A stretch of 64,000 nt of DNA. Source: Halopseudomonas bauzanensis. GTDB lineage: Bacteria; Pseudomonadota; Gammaproteobacteria; Pseudomonadales; Pseudomonadaceae. Shown piece after piece: positions 45,372-54,729 of the stretch. Location: positions 186,001-250,000 of the forward strand of contig NZ_FOUA01000003.1 in NCBI RefSeq assembly GCF_900114735.1, read 5' to 3'. A program made the translations under genes and the position numbers. Below the pieces are notes generated by a model. The model was given only the letters and a program-made list of their open reading frames with translations, was not told the origin of the DNA and did not search any database. The number at the start of each line of letters is the position of its first letter. Positions within the stretch are counted from its first letter, which is position 1.

Positions 45372-45392
45372 AAGCCCGCCTCAGGCAGGCTT
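45372..45392. terminator. hairpin between convergent genes
   Basis: AAGCCCGCC and GGCAGGCTT pair with one mismatch around a 3-base loop, overlapping the stop of the oxidoreductase. No U-run follows. Confidence 0.35.
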
Positions 45393-46619
45393 CAACGCTG
45401 CTCGCAACGAAGTGGACGCATCGGCCAGTGCTTCGACATCCACAGTCGCGCCAGCCTGCACCAACGCTTTGGCCTGGACAAAGTCCCGCGCCAGATTGAC
45501 GCTATCCACTGCCAGCACCCGCCCCTGACGTAGATAGACCAGCGAAAAGCTGCGATTGGCCGGGTCGCCCCGCATTACCGTCTGGTCATGTCCCGCTGAC
45601 AACCCGACCGTTTGCAGTTTCAGATCGTACTGATCCGACCAGAACCAGGGCAGCGCGGTATAGGGCTGCGGCTTGCCTGTCAGGCTATCGGCCACGACCC
45701 GCGCCTGGTCATTGGCATTCTGCACCGACTCCAAGCGGATCGGACCGTCCAGCGCCGAATGGCAGTTGCGGTGGGCGGCGCAATCACCGATGGCGAAAAT
45801 ATTCGCAGCACTGCTGCGACAATACTCATCCACCAGCACACCTCCAGCGGCCTGCGTCAGCCCGGCCTCGGCCAGGGGGGCCACTGACGGCTCGATACCA
45901 ATACCGACGACCACCATCTCGGCGGGCAATAGAGTGCCATCCGCCAAAGCCACACCAATCACCCTGCCAGCCTCACCGATAATGCGGTCGACACGGGTAC
46001 TGAGCCGTACATCGACACCTCGGGCGCGATGCTCGGCTTCATAAAAGCGAGACAGGGATTCGCCTGCGACACGCGCCAGTACCCGGTTCTGCACCTCCAG
46101 CAGGGTCACGCTCCGGCCGAGTTGCTGCAGCACCGCCGCCGTCTCCAAACCGATATAACCGCCACCGATGACTACCACCTGCCGGGTGTGATCAAGCTCG
46201 GCCCGCAGCCGATCAACGTCCTGCCGGGTCCGCACATAATGAATGCCGGCCAGCTCGTGGCCGGGACAGGTGAGAGGCCGCGGCGAGCCGCCAGCGGCCC
46301 AGATCAGATTGCCATAGCCGAAGCACTCACCCGAGCCGGCATACAGGCGCCGTGCCTGGACATCAACTCTGTCGATACGAGTGCCGCGCAGTAGCTCGAT
46401 ATCATGGTTGCGCCAGAAATCCTCCGCTCGCAACAGCAGGCGTTCGAATGGCTTCTCCCCCGCAAGATAGTCCTTGGACAGGGGCGGTCGTTCGTAGGGG
46501 AGTTCCGGTTCATCCCCCAGTATCCCCAGCGTTCCCGCGAACCCCCGTTGGCGCAACAGGCTGGCGGCTTGAGCGCCCGCATGTCCCGCGCCGATGATGG
46601 CCACATCGAATACTTGCAT
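45381..46619 (-). CDS. FAD-dependent ferredoxin/rubredoxin reductase-type oxidoreductase
   Basis: 412 residues from ATG 46619. N-terminal FAD motif VAIIGAGHAGAQAA, NAD(P)H motif VVIGGGYIGLETAAVLQQLG (about 150), second FAD motif SAANIFAIGDCAAH (about 275) and the C-terminal reductase domain with FWSDQYDLKLQTVG. It resembles the reductase components of dioxygenase and P450/rubredoxin systems, moving electrons from NAD(P)H to a small iron-sulfur protein. No partner ferredoxin gene is next to it. Its start lies 36 bases beyond the gabT stop. Confidence 0.87.
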   Translation of the reverse strand: MQVFDVAIIGAGHAGAQAASLLRQRGFAGTLGILGDEPELPYERPPLSKDYLAGEKPFERLLLRAEDFWRNHDIELLRGTRIDRVDVQARRLYAGSGECFGYGNLIWAAGGSPRPLTCPGHELAGIHYVRTRQDVDRLRAELDHTRQVVVIGGGYIGLETAAVLQQLGRSVTLLEVQNRVLARVAGESLSRFYEAEHRARGVDVRLSTRVDRIIGEAGRVIGVALADGTLLPAEMVVVGIGIEPSVAPLAEAGLTQAAGGVLVDEYCRSSAANIFAIGDCAAHRNCHSALDGPIRLESVQNANDQARVVADSLTGKPQPYTALPWFWSDQYDLKLQTVGLSAGHDQTVMRGDPANRSFSLVYLRQGRVLAVDSVNLARDFVQAKALVQAGATVDVEALADASTSLRAALKPA

Positions 46620-46655
46620 CACGTCCCCATAGCGTTTGCAGGTTGCTTTCACTCT

Positions 46656-47927
46656 TCAGAGTTCAGCCAGACACCCGGCCATAATAGCCATCCCCTCTTC
46701 CACTTCCGCATCCGTCGCGGTAAGCGGCACCAGGATACGAATCACGTTGGCGTACTGGCCGCAGGACAGCAGCAACAGCTGCTTCTCCCGCGCGCGCATT
46801 ACCAGCCGGCTGGCCAGCTCCGGATCAGGTGCGCCGTCCGGCTTCATCAATTCAAAGGCCACCATGGCGCCGAGACCACGTACTTCGGCGATGCGCTTGT
46901 CGCTCTCGGCCAGTTGGCGTAACCGACTGGTCAACATGTCGCCCAGGGTACGGGCACGCGCCAGCAGGTTTTCTTCCTCGAACACATCCAGCACGGCCAG
47001 CGCCGCGGCGCAGGATACCGGGTTGCCGGCATAGGTACCGCCCAACCCGCCCGGAGCAATGGCATCCATCAGCTCGGTGCGACCGCAGACCCCCGCCAAT
47101 GGGAAGCCGCCGGCCACCGATTTGGCGAAGGTGGTCAGGTCCGCAGTCACGCCCATCTGCTCCATGGCGAAAAAGCTCCCGGTACGGCCAGCGCCGGTCT
47201 GCACTTCATCGGCAATCAGGAGGATGCCATGCAGGTCGCACAGTGCCCGCAGGCGCTGCATGAACTGCGGCGAAGCCACGCGGAAGCCACCCTCGCCCTG
47301 CACCGGCTCGACCACCAGTGCCGCAATGTCCCGGGGTTCGGCATCGTTCTTGAAGATCTGCTCGATGCTGTCGATCGCATCGTCCTCGCTGACGCCGTGC
47401 AGCGCGTCGGGGAAGCGGGCGCGAAACACGCCGCCCGGCATCAGCCCCATGCCCGAGGCATAGGGCATGACCTTGCCGGTCATCGCCAGGGTCATCATGG
47501 TGCGGCCATGATAGCCGCCGGCAAAGGCAATCACCCCGGCGCGACCGGTGGCGGCGCGGGCGATCTTCACCGCATTTTCCAGCGCCTCGGAGCCGGTAGT
47601 GACCAGCAGGGTTTTCTTGGCGAAATCACCGGGCACCAACGCATTGATGCGTTCACACAGCTCGACATAGGGTTCATAGGCCACTACCTGGAAACAGGTG
47701 TGGGTATACAGCTCCAGCTGGCGCTTGACCGCATCGATCACCTTGGGGTGGCGATGACCGGTATTGAGCACAGCGATACCACCGGCAAAATCGATGTACT
47801 GGCGGCCCTCCACATCGACGATGGTGGCGTTTTCCGCATGTTCGATAAACACCGGGTGAATCTGTCCGACGCCCCGGGGCACCGCCTGCTCGCGCCGCTG
47901 CATGAGGGACTCATTGTTCTCTGCCAT
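46656..47927 (-). CDS. gabT: 4-aminobutyrate aminotransferase
   Basis: 423 residues from ATG 47927, chosen for the GGAGGAC 7 bases upstream. It is a class III PLP enzyme with TTGSEALENAVKIARAATGR, IADEVQTGAGRTG and the Schiff-base lysine in TTFAKSVAGGFPLAG. It transfers the amino group of GABA to 2-oxoglutarate, giving succinate semialdehyde. It follows gabD by 29 bases in the same operon and completes the GABA branch of the polyamine pathway in this window. Confidence 0.92.
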   Translation of the reverse strand: MAENNESLMQRREQAVPRGVGQIHPVFIEHAENATIVDVEGRQYIDFAGGIAVLNTGHRHPKVIDAVKRQLELYTHTCFQVVAYEPYVELCERINALVPGDFAKKTLLVTTGSEALENAVKIARAATGRAGVIAFAGGYHGRTMMTLAMTGKVMPYASGMGLMPGGVFRARFPDALHGVSEDDAIDSIEQIFKNDAEPRDIAALVVEPVQGEGGFRVASPQFMQRLRALCDLHGILLIADEVQTGAGRTGSFFAMEQMGVTADLTTFAKSVAGGFPLAGVCGRTELMDAIAPGGLGGTYAGNPVSCAAALAVLDVFEEENLLARARTLGDMLTSRLRQLAESDKRIAEVRGLGAMVAFELMKPDGAPDPELASRLVMRAREKQLLLLSCGQYANVIRILVPLTATDAEVEEGMAIMAGCLAEL

Positions 47928-47956
47928 GTCGCTGTCCTCCATTCTCTGCCGGCGGG

Positions 47957-49417
47957 TCAGATGCCGCCCAGGCACACATATTTGATTTCCAGATATTCAT
48001 CCATGCCGTACTTCGAGCCTTCGCGGCCCAGCCCGGAAGCCTTCATGCCGCCGAAAGGCGCCACTTCGGTGGAGATGAGCCCGGTATTCACCCCGACCAT
48101 ACCGTACTCCAGCGCCTCGGCCACGCGGAATACCCGGCTCAGGTCGCGAGCATAGAAATAAGCGGCCAGGCCGTATTCGGTATCGTTGGCCTGGTGAATC
48201 ACGTCGGCTTCATCAGTAAAACGGAACAGCGGCGCCACCGGACCGAAGGTTTCCTCTCGGGCGATCAGCATGCTGCTGTTCACCTCGGTGAGAATGGTCG
48301 GCTCGAAAAACAGGCCGCCCAGGGCATGGGGGTGGCCACCGGCGAGCAGGGACGCACCGCCCGCCACCGCGTCCGCAACGTGGCGCTGCACCTTCTGCAC
48401 CGCCTCGGCATTGATCAGCGGGCCGGTGGTGACACCCTCGCGCATGCCATCGCCCACCTCCAGCCGGCGCACCGCCACGGCGAGCTTCTCGGCGAAGGCG
48501 TCGTATACCCCGTCCTGCACATAGAGGCGGTTGGCGCAGACGCAGGTCTGACCGGCGTTGCGGTATTTGGAAATCATCGCGCCTTCCACTGCCGCATCCA
48601 GATCGGCATCGTCGAAGACGATAAAGGGCGCATTGCCCCCCAGCTCCAGGGACAACTTCTTCAGGCTCGGCGCACACTGCTGCATCAACTGGATGCCGAC
48701 GGCGGTGGAACCGGTGAACGACAGTTTGCGCACCACCGGGCTGGCGCACAACTCAGCCCCCACGTCCCGGGAATTGTCCACCCCAGCGGTGACCACACTG
48801 AGCAAGCCGGCCGGCAAGCCCGCCTGCTCGGCCAGGGCGACCAGCGCCAATGCGGAGAAGGGCGTCTGCGGCGCGGGCTTGAGCACCATGGCGCAGCCCG
48901 CCGCCAGCGCCGGCCCGGCCTTGCGGGTGATCATCGCCGAGGGGAAGTTCCACGGCGTGATCGCTGCCGTCACACCGACCGGCTCCTTCTGCACCAGAAT
49001 GCGCTTGTCGTTCTGATGAGCGGGAATCAGGTCGCCGTAAACCCGCTTGGCTTCCTCGGCGAACCATTCGATAAAGGAGGCGGCATAGGCAATCTCGCCC
49101 CGGGCCTCGGCTAGCGGCTTGCCCTGCTCGGCGGTCATGATCCGCGCCAGATCTTCCTGATGCTGCATGATCAACTCAAACCAGCGACGCAGAACGCCCG
49201 CGCGCTCCTTGGCTGTGCGCCGACGCCAGGCCGGCTGCGCCGCCTGCGCTGCAGCAATGGCCCGGCGGGTTTCCTCGACACCCATATCCGGTACGCTGCC
49301 CAACCGCTCGGCCGTGGCAGGATTGAAAATCTCGGTACGCTGGCCGCGCTCGGCCTCGCACCAGGTGCCATTGATGAAAGCCTGCTGGCGGAACAGTTCG
49401 GGGGCGTGCAATTCCAT
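47957..49417 (-). CDS. gabD: succinate-semialdehyde dehydrogenase
   Basis: 486 residues. Aldehyde dehydrogenase motifs are intact: ITPWNFPSAMITRK, the NAD-site FTGSTAVG, the general-base Glu in LELGGNAPFIVFDDADLD and the catalytic Cys in NAGQTCVCANRLYV. It oxidises succinate semialdehyde to succinate, probably with NADP+. It is first in the gabD-gabT operon and divergent from the T6SS effector gene; the 207 bases between hold both promoters. Confidence 0.92.
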   Translation of the reverse strand: MELHAPELFRQQAFINGTWCEAERGQRTEIFNPATAERLGSVPDMGVEETRRAIAAAQAAQPAWRRRTAKERAGVLRRWFELIMQHQEDLARIMTAEQGKPLAEARGEIAYAASFIEWFAEEAKRVYGDLIPAHQNDKRILVQKEPVGVTAAITPWNFPSAMITRKAGPALAAGCAMVLKPAPQTPFSALALVALAEQAGLPAGLLSVVTAGVDNSRDVGAELCASPVVRKLSFTGSTAVGIQLMQQCAPSLKKLSLELGGNAPFIVFDDADLDAAVEGAMISKYRNAGQTCVCANRLYVQDGVYDAFAEKLAVAVRRLEVGDGMREGVTTGPLINAEAVQKVQRHVADAVAGGASLLAGGHPHALGGLFFEPTILTEVNSSMLIAREETFGPVAPLFRFTDEADVIHQANDTEYGLAAYFYARDLSRVFRVAEALEYGMVGVNTGLISTEVAPFGGMKASGLGREGSKYGMDEYLEIKYVCLGGI

Positions 49418-49624
49418 GGAGAGTCCTCATGTCCAGAAATGGCATCATGCTTTGCCATATCGGCGTTTGATATTTCAAACATGCTATGTCGCCGAGGAAA
49501 TTCAGACAAGGCGCATTGTGACCCACCTCCCAACCACACGATAAACCTTTTGACCCTCCTGATGGTTCATCGGGATCATTGCAGCTCCCGGGGCATAACC
49601 GGTTTCCAAGGCACAGGGACAGTG

Positions 49625-51586
49625 ATGATCAAGATAGGCATAGGCTCAAGGACGTCCACCGGCGGGGCGGTTATTGAAGGTAATCCCGGCATCATGTTCG
49701 ATGGTCTGGTAGCGAGCTCGGTGGGACACATGGCCAGTTGCCCGAAATGCAAGAAGGGTGTCGGCCCCATTGTTGCGGTTGGCCCACGAACGATTATGCT
49801 GCCCGCCGGCCCTGCCGCCCGTGCCGGGGATTATGTAGCCTGCGGTTGCCCGGCCGGATCAAATACGCTGCTGGCAGAGGGTACGGTGTTTATCGGCAGC
49901 GGTAGCGCCGCGGGCTCTGCATCTCGCAGCGGATCTGGCAGCTCGGGCAACACGGCATCGGCTCAGACCCTTGCCAAAGCAAGTGGCGCCAGTCTATTAG
50001 CTCCTGGCACCGGCGCGCCAACGCCTGGGCAATTCCGACAAAATGCGGTTGGCGATAATCCGCCTCATTCCTTTGAAGAGGAAGAAGAGGAGGAAGAACG
50101 CGAGCTGCCGATGAAGCAACGCATCACCCTGCGCCTGGGCATGTTCTTCGACGGCACCGGCAACAATCTGGGCAACGCCGCCCTTACCGCCGAGTGCCGT
50201 CGCCAGGATCTGCATGAATTCGATGAACAGACCCTGAGTAATATCCGTCAGCTGTGCGAAACCCATGATTACCGGGACACCAATGGCGATGGGCTTTATG
50301 ATCAGTTGCCCGGCAGCAGTTATGGCAATGAATTGAGTAACGTGGCGCTGTTGTATGACCTGTATGAAGATCAGGCCGATGCCCTCGTGGAAGAAAATAC
50401 CAAGGCAGCAAGCCTTAAAGTCTATATCGACGGAATAGGTACAACTGGCGGCAGCGAAGATTCCACCACGGGGTTGGCAATGGGACAGGGCCGAACGGGG
50501 GTGGTCGCTCGTGTCAGCGAAAGCCCTACGCTGATAATGGCAAAGCTGCGCCGATTACTGAACGGGAATCCGCAACTGCTTATCGAAAGAGTCGAGTTCG
50601 ATATCTTCGGTTTCAGTCGTGGGGCTGCCGCTGCACGGCATTTTGCCAACGAAGCACTCAAGCCCTCAGGTGGTGTAATGGCCAGCCAATTGAATCATGA
50701 ACTGCCAGCAATGGCTGCCGACTTTGACTGGTCAACCCACGTGAGTATCAACTTTATCGGTCTGTTCGACACCGTCGCCGCGGTTGCCGCCCCTTTGAGC
50801 GGCAATCTCAGTGTCGGAGACAGCCACAACCCCGGCGTCAATCTGCACCTGCCGCCCGGCTGCGCCAGAAAGGTGGTTCACCTGACCGCGGCCGATGAGC
50901 ACCGGCATAACTTCAGCCTCAACCGGGTGCATACCAGTCATGAAGAATTGGCGTTGCCTGGAGTACATTCCAATCTCGGTGGCGGCTATCCGGCCGTGCT
51001 ACGTGAGCGCCTACTGATCGGACGGCCGCGCCTCTGCCGCGCTGCGTATTATTCGATGGAAAGCGTCGATCGGGCCAAAGTGGAACAATCACGGGAATGG
51101 CGGGCCAGAGAGGCGGAGGAGCGCGAACTACGCGCCAGAGGTTTGCCCGGAGAGGGCAAGTTCATTCATGAAAATATTGCCCTGCCGCCCTCGACGGGTA
51201 GCCAAAATGGGCACCGGCAAGCCAGGGATGTCCTCTTGGCTCTGGGGCTAGATCGGATGGTGCGGGGCGAGCTGTCGCGGGTTGCGTTGCGGGTGATGCA
51301 TGCCAAGGCAATCCAGCATAATGCCCCGCTTGGCGCAATCGACGAATTGGATCGGCGAATGAACATACCCGCCGACTTGCAACCTATCGCCCATAAAGTC
51401 ATCAGTTCTGCCATGACCGGTCAGAGTGCAGAACTGAGTCAAGCGGAGAAACGCTTTCTGCACAGTCGCTACATCCACAGTTCGGCCAACTGGACATCGA
51501 CATATGGCTTTATGGTGAACAAACCACGCAGCGGGAATCAGCGTGCGGTTTATAGCGATCAGCCACAGAGAGGCTATCCAGTATGA
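49625..51586 (+). CDS. T6SS PAAR-DUF2235 phospholipase effector (Tle1-like)
   Basis: 653 residues from ATG 49625, with AGGGA upstream. Residues 1-92 form a PAAR domain (GKMF-type repeat around GGAVIEGNPGIMFDG and a Cys-rich CPKC loop), which caps the VgrG spike. A Ser/Gly linker (93-112) and an acidic run (151-158) lead into a DUF2235 hydrolase (about 165-520) starting with LGMFFDGTGNN. Candidate catalytic residues: Ser331 in GFSRG, Asp382 in GLFDTV and His448 in LPGVHSNLGGGYP. Such Tle1-family effectors attack phospholipids in competitor cells. The stop overlaps the next gene by four bases. No other T6SS gene is nearby. Confidence 0.85.
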   Translation: MIKIGIGSRTSTGGAVIEGNPGIMFDGLVASSVGHMASCPKCKKGVGPIVAVGPRTIMLPAGPAARAGDYVACGCPAGSNTLLAEGTVFIGSGSAAGSASRSGSGSSGNTASAQTLAKASGASLLAPGTGAPTPGQFRQNAVGDNPPHSFEEEEEEEERELPMKQRITLRLGMFFDGTGNNLGNAALTAECRRQDLHEFDEQTLSNIRQLCETHDYRDTNGDGLYDQLPGSSYGNELSNVALLYDLYEDQADALVEENTKAASLKVYIDGIGTTGGSEDSTTGLAMGQGRTGVVARVSESPTLIMAKLRRLLNGNPQLLIERVEFDIFGFSRGAAAARHFANEALKPSGGVMASQLNHELPAMAADFDWSTHVSINFIGLFDTVAAVAAPLSGNLSVGDSHNPGVNLHLPPGCARKVVHLTAADEHRHNFSLNRVHTSHEELALPGVHSNLGGGYPAVLRERLLIGRPRLCRAAYYSMESVDRAKVEQSREWRAREAEERELRARGLPGEGKFIHENIALPPSTGSQNGHRQARDVLLALGLDRMVRGELSRVALRVMHAKAIQHNAPLGAIDELDRRMNIPADLQPIAHKVISSAMTGQSAELSQAEKRFLHSRYIHSSANWTSTYGFMVNKPRSGNQRAVYSDQPQRGYPV

Positions 51587-52257
51587 GACGTTTTCTGCTG
51601 GCTTGCAGTCTGTTGATACTCATGGCCGGTTGCACCAGCCAATCTGTCCAGGATCCGCTGCATCCGCCGCCACCGGACCTGCCCTACCGCACCTGGGAAA
51701 TCGGCCTGCTGGCACCCAACTATATGGAGGTCTGGGTCGAGAGCGTCGATGTGCTGGATCAGCGCGGAGTGGGCTATTACCGGGTACATGGCGGTCTCGC
51801 GTCCATCCAGAGCCCACCCAACAATCGGGGCAACCCGAGCGGTTGGCCAGCCAGACCAGGAGCCGGCGCTACCCGCCCCATGACCGGTATCGACCTACCC
51901 GAAATTGTGTTTGTACGTTGGCAATCATTGGCCGAGCCACAGACCTACCGGGTGCGGATCGATATACCAGAGGCTATACGAAAGGAAATGGTCACCACCT
52001 ATCCCACCTTCTGCCATTTTGATGGTCAGTATATTCAGGACTACAGAGCCATTATTACTGTTGGACTAGCGCCGGGTGGCATTGCCAAAGCATGGTTGAG
52101 TGGGGACTGCCTAGAGCCTCTGGAAATCGGCCGCTTCACCGGCTCCATTCATCCTGAAGGGCCTTACGACGGAACGTCAGGCGGCCAGCATAGACCGCTC
52201 TCTCCCGCCGCCAAAAGCTATGTCGACACTCACGAGATCCCCTTCGACAGCTGGTAG
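51583..52257 (+). CDS. DUF2931 lipoprotein, probable immunity protein
   Basis: 224 residues with a lipoprotein signal (lipobox MAGC, Cys17), so it should be lipid-anchored in the periplasm. The body resembles DUF2931 proteins (WEIGLLAPNYMEVWVESVDVLD), which commonly follow Tle1-type effector genes. Its ATG overlaps the effector stop (ATGA), so both are translated together. A periplasmic immunity protein for a phospholipase effector is the natural reading; it is not proven. Confidence 0.78.
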   Translation: MRRFLLACSLLILMAGCTSQSVQDPLHPPPPDLPYRTWEIGLLAPNYMEVWVESVDVLDQRGVGYYRVHGGLASIQSPPNNRGNPSGWPARPGAGATRPMTGIDLPEIVFVRWQSLAEPQTYRVRIDIPEAIRKEMVTTYPTFCHFDGQYIQDYRAIITVGLAPGGIAKAWLSGDCLEPLEIGRFTGSIHPEGPYDGTSGGQHRPLSPAAKSYVDTHEIPFDSW

Positions 52258-52286
52258 GCTAATGCTCGCTTCTATCCGCCAGCCCG

Positions 52287-52748
52287 CTACACCAACGGCT
52301 CGTCATCCATCAACACATGGGAGGACTGCTGTCCTTCCTCGAATAATCCGGCCACCCGCTGCAGGCTGGCCAGCAACATCAGCTGCTCCCAGTCGGCAAG
52401 CTTGCCGAAACGCTCGAGAAAAGCGCTGGGCAGCAATGCCGGTTCGGCCTGGATGGCCGCCTCGCCTTTGGCTGTCAGGGTCAGGTGCACCTTGCGCTTG
52501 TCGCTCTGGCTGCGTACGCGTTTGAGCAGCTCGCGGTTTTCCAGGCGGTCGATGATGGTGCTGAGCGTCGCCTGGGACACGCTGACCTGTTTGGCCAGGG
52601 CGCCGAGCGTGCCTTCACCCATCGCCTGAATGCTGTGCAGGATCAGCAGCTGGATAGGCGTCAGGCCGCTATGGCGGCCCAGCCGCTTGGCGTGAATCTC
52701 GGTGGCGCGCTGCAGCCGCCGCAGGGCCAGATACAAGTCGTGCATCAT
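52287..52748 (-). CDS. MarR-family transcriptional regulator
   Basis: 153 residues with the winged-helix MarR fold: LTPIQLLILHSI, the recognition helix SVSQATLSTIIDRLENRELLKRV, and the wing RSQSDKRKVHLTLTAKGEA. MarR regulators usually repress a divergent or adjacent gene and respond to phenolics or oxidants. The divergent NAGGN operon starts 206 bases away and a perfect inverted repeat lies between, so it may be the target, though salt-regulated NAGGN genes are not typical MarR targets. Confidence 0.87.
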   Translation of the reverse strand: MMHDLYLALRRLQRATEIHAKRLGRHSGLTPIQLLILHSIQAMGEGTLGALAKQVSVSQATLSTIIDRLENRELLKRVRSQSDKRKVHLTLTAKGEAAIQAEPALLPSAFLERFGKLADWEQLMLLASLQRVAGLFEEGQQSSHVLMDDEPLV

Positions 52749-52836
52749 GTGGTTTCGCTCCCGGCAAACAAACGGCCTCGGTGGGCGGGCATTCTGCCAC
52801 AGACCCCGCTCCCTTTGGCCAAAAAACCTTTAAACC

Positions 52837-52854
52837 AAACCGCGCCCGCGGTTT
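52837..52854. promoter_or_regulatory. inverted repeat between marR and the NAGGN operon
   Basis: AAACCGCG-CC-CGCGGTTT, an 8-bp perfect dyad with a 2-base centre, in the shared promoter region. It has the length and symmetry of a MarR operator. Confidence 0.5.
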
Positions 52855-52954
52855 CCAAGGATTGAGCAATGGAAAATCGGCAGATTAATTCCACTTCAAA
52901 CTATCTTCATTGTAGGTCGCCATGACGACCTCACCCCAAACCAAGGAGTAGTAG

Positions 52955-54727
52955 ATGTGTGGATTGGCGGGAGAATTTCGTTTTGATGGCCAGTTGGCGG
53001 ACCTGACTGCCCTGGCCCGAATGACCGGACAAATGGTCAGCCGTGGCCCGGACGCCGCCGGTATCTGGTCCACCGGCCCGGTCGCCCTGGGCCATCGCCG
53101 ACTGAAGATCATGGACCTGGCCGAAGCCTCCGGTCAGCCCATGACCGATCCGCAACTGGGTCTGAGTCTGGTCTTCAACGGTGCCATCTACAACTATCCA
53201 GCCCTGCGCGGCGAGCTGGAGATCATGGGTTACCGGTTCTTTTCCGATGGTGATACCGAGGTAGTACTCAAGGCCTATCACGCCTGGGGCGAAAAGATGC
53301 TCGAGCGCTTCAACGGCATGTTCGCCCTGGCCATCTGGGAGCGCGATACCCAGCGCCTGTTTCTGGCCCGTGATCGCCTGGGCATCAAGCCGTTGTATCT
53401 GTCCGAGACCAGCCAGCGCCTGCGCTTCGCCTCCAGCCTGCCGGCGCTGGTGCGCGGCGGTGATCTGGATACCTCAATCAACCCGGTGGCGCTGAATCAC
53501 TATCTGTCCTTCCATTCGGTGGTGCCAGCACCGCTGACCGTCCTCAACGGCGTGCAGAAACTGCCGCCCGGCCACTGGCTGCGGATCGATGCCCAGGGCC
53601 AGCGCGAACAACAGTGCTGGTGGACGCTGGAATACGGTGCGCGCGCCGATGAGCGGGAATTGCCCTTCGAAGCCTGGCAGGACCGCGTGCTTGACAGTCT
53701 GTGTGCGGCAGTCAAACGGCGCAATCTCGCGGCGGTGGACGTGGGTGTGCTGCTCTCTGGCGGGGTGGATTCCAGTCTGCTGGTGGGCCTGCTGCACGAG
53801 GCGGGCGCCCGTGACCTGCAGACCTTCTCCATCGGCTTCGCCGACGTCAACGGCGAAGCGGGCAACGAGTTCCGCTACTCCGACCTGATCGCCGAGCATT
53901 ACGCCACCGACCATCATCAGCTGATGATTCCCGAGCAGGAGATCCTCAGCGGCCTGCCCGATGCACTGACGGCCATGAGTGAACCCATGGTCAGCCACGA
54001 CTGCATCGCCTTCTACCTGCTGTCCCGTGAGGTTTCCAAGCACTGCCGGGTGGTGCAGAGCGGTCAGGGCGCCGACGAAATCTTCGCTGGCTATCACTGG
54101 TATCCCCAGGTCGATCAGGCCGCCGATCCGGTCGCCGCCTACCAGCAGGCGTTCATGGACCGGGACTTCAACGAGTACCGCGACACTGTCCAGCCTGCCT
54201 GGGTCCAGCAGGACCATGCCGGCGATTTCATCCGCGATCACTTCGCCCGTCCCGGCGCCGCGCAGGGCCTGGACAAGGCACTGCGCTTGGACAGCACCGT
54301 GATGCTGGTGGAAGATCCGGTCAAACGGGTCGACAACATGACCATGGCCTGGGGCCTGGAAGCACGGGTGCCCTTTCTCGACCATGAGCTGGTGGAGTTG
54401 GCCGCACGCATCCCGGGGCGCTTCAAGCTGCCCGGCGATGGCAAATACGTACTCAAGGAAGCAGCGCGCAAGATCATTCCCGCCGCGGTGATCGACCGGC
54501 CCAAGGGCTACTTCCCGGTGCCGGGACTGAAATACCTGCAGGGCAGCACCCTGGACTGGGTCCGCGACAGCCTCACCAACCGCCGCGCCCGGGAACGCGG
54601 GCTGTTCAATGAAGCCTACATCGATACATTGCTGCGCAATCCCATGGATCACATCACCCCCCTGCGCGGCTCCAAGCTGTGGCAGTTGGCGGTGCTGGAC
54701 CTGTGGCTCGACGCCCAAGGGGTGTGA
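52955..54727 (+). CDS. asnO: N-acetylglutaminylglutamine amidotransferase (AsnB-like)
   Basis: 590 residues with an N-terminal Ntn glutaminase whose nucleophile Cys2 follows the initiator Met (MCGLAGEF), then an asparagine-synthetase-type ATP-pyrophosphatase domain with the PP-loop VLLSGGVDSSLLVG. It amidates the dipeptide intermediate to give N-acetylglutaminylglutamine amide (NAGGN), an osmoprotectant of salt-stressed pseudomonads. It is the first gene of an asnO-ngg-peptidase operon; the ATG has AAGGAG 8 bases upstream. Confidence 0.9.
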   Translation: MCGLAGEFRFDGQLADLTALARMTGQMVSRGPDAAGIWSTGPVALGHRRLKIMDLAEASGQPMTDPQLGLSLVFNGAIYNYPALRGELEIMGYRFFSDGDTEVVLKAYHAWGEKMLERFNGMFALAIWERDTQRLFLARDRLGIKPLYLSETSQRLRFASSLPALVRGGDLDTSINPVALNHYLSFHSVVPAPLTVLNGVQKLPPGHWLRIDAQGQREQQCWWTLEYGARADERELPFEAWQDRVLDSLCAAVKRRNLAAVDVGVLLSGGVDSSLLVGLLHEAGARDLQTFSIGFADVNGEAGNEFRYSDLIAEHYATDHHQLMIPEQEILSGLPDALTAMSEPMVSHDCIAFYLLSREVSKHCRVVQSGQGADEIFAGYHWYPQVDQAADPVAAYQQAFMDRDFNEYRDTVQPAWVQQDHAGDFIRDHFARPGAAQGLDKALRLDSTVMLVEDPVKRVDNMTMAWGLEARVPFLDHELVELAARIPGRFKLPGDGKYVLKEAARKIIPAAVIDRPKGYFPVPGLKYLQGSTLDWVRDSLTNRRARERGLFNEAYIDTLLRNPMDHITPLRGSKLWQLAVLDLWLDAQGV

Positions 54728-54729
54728 CC

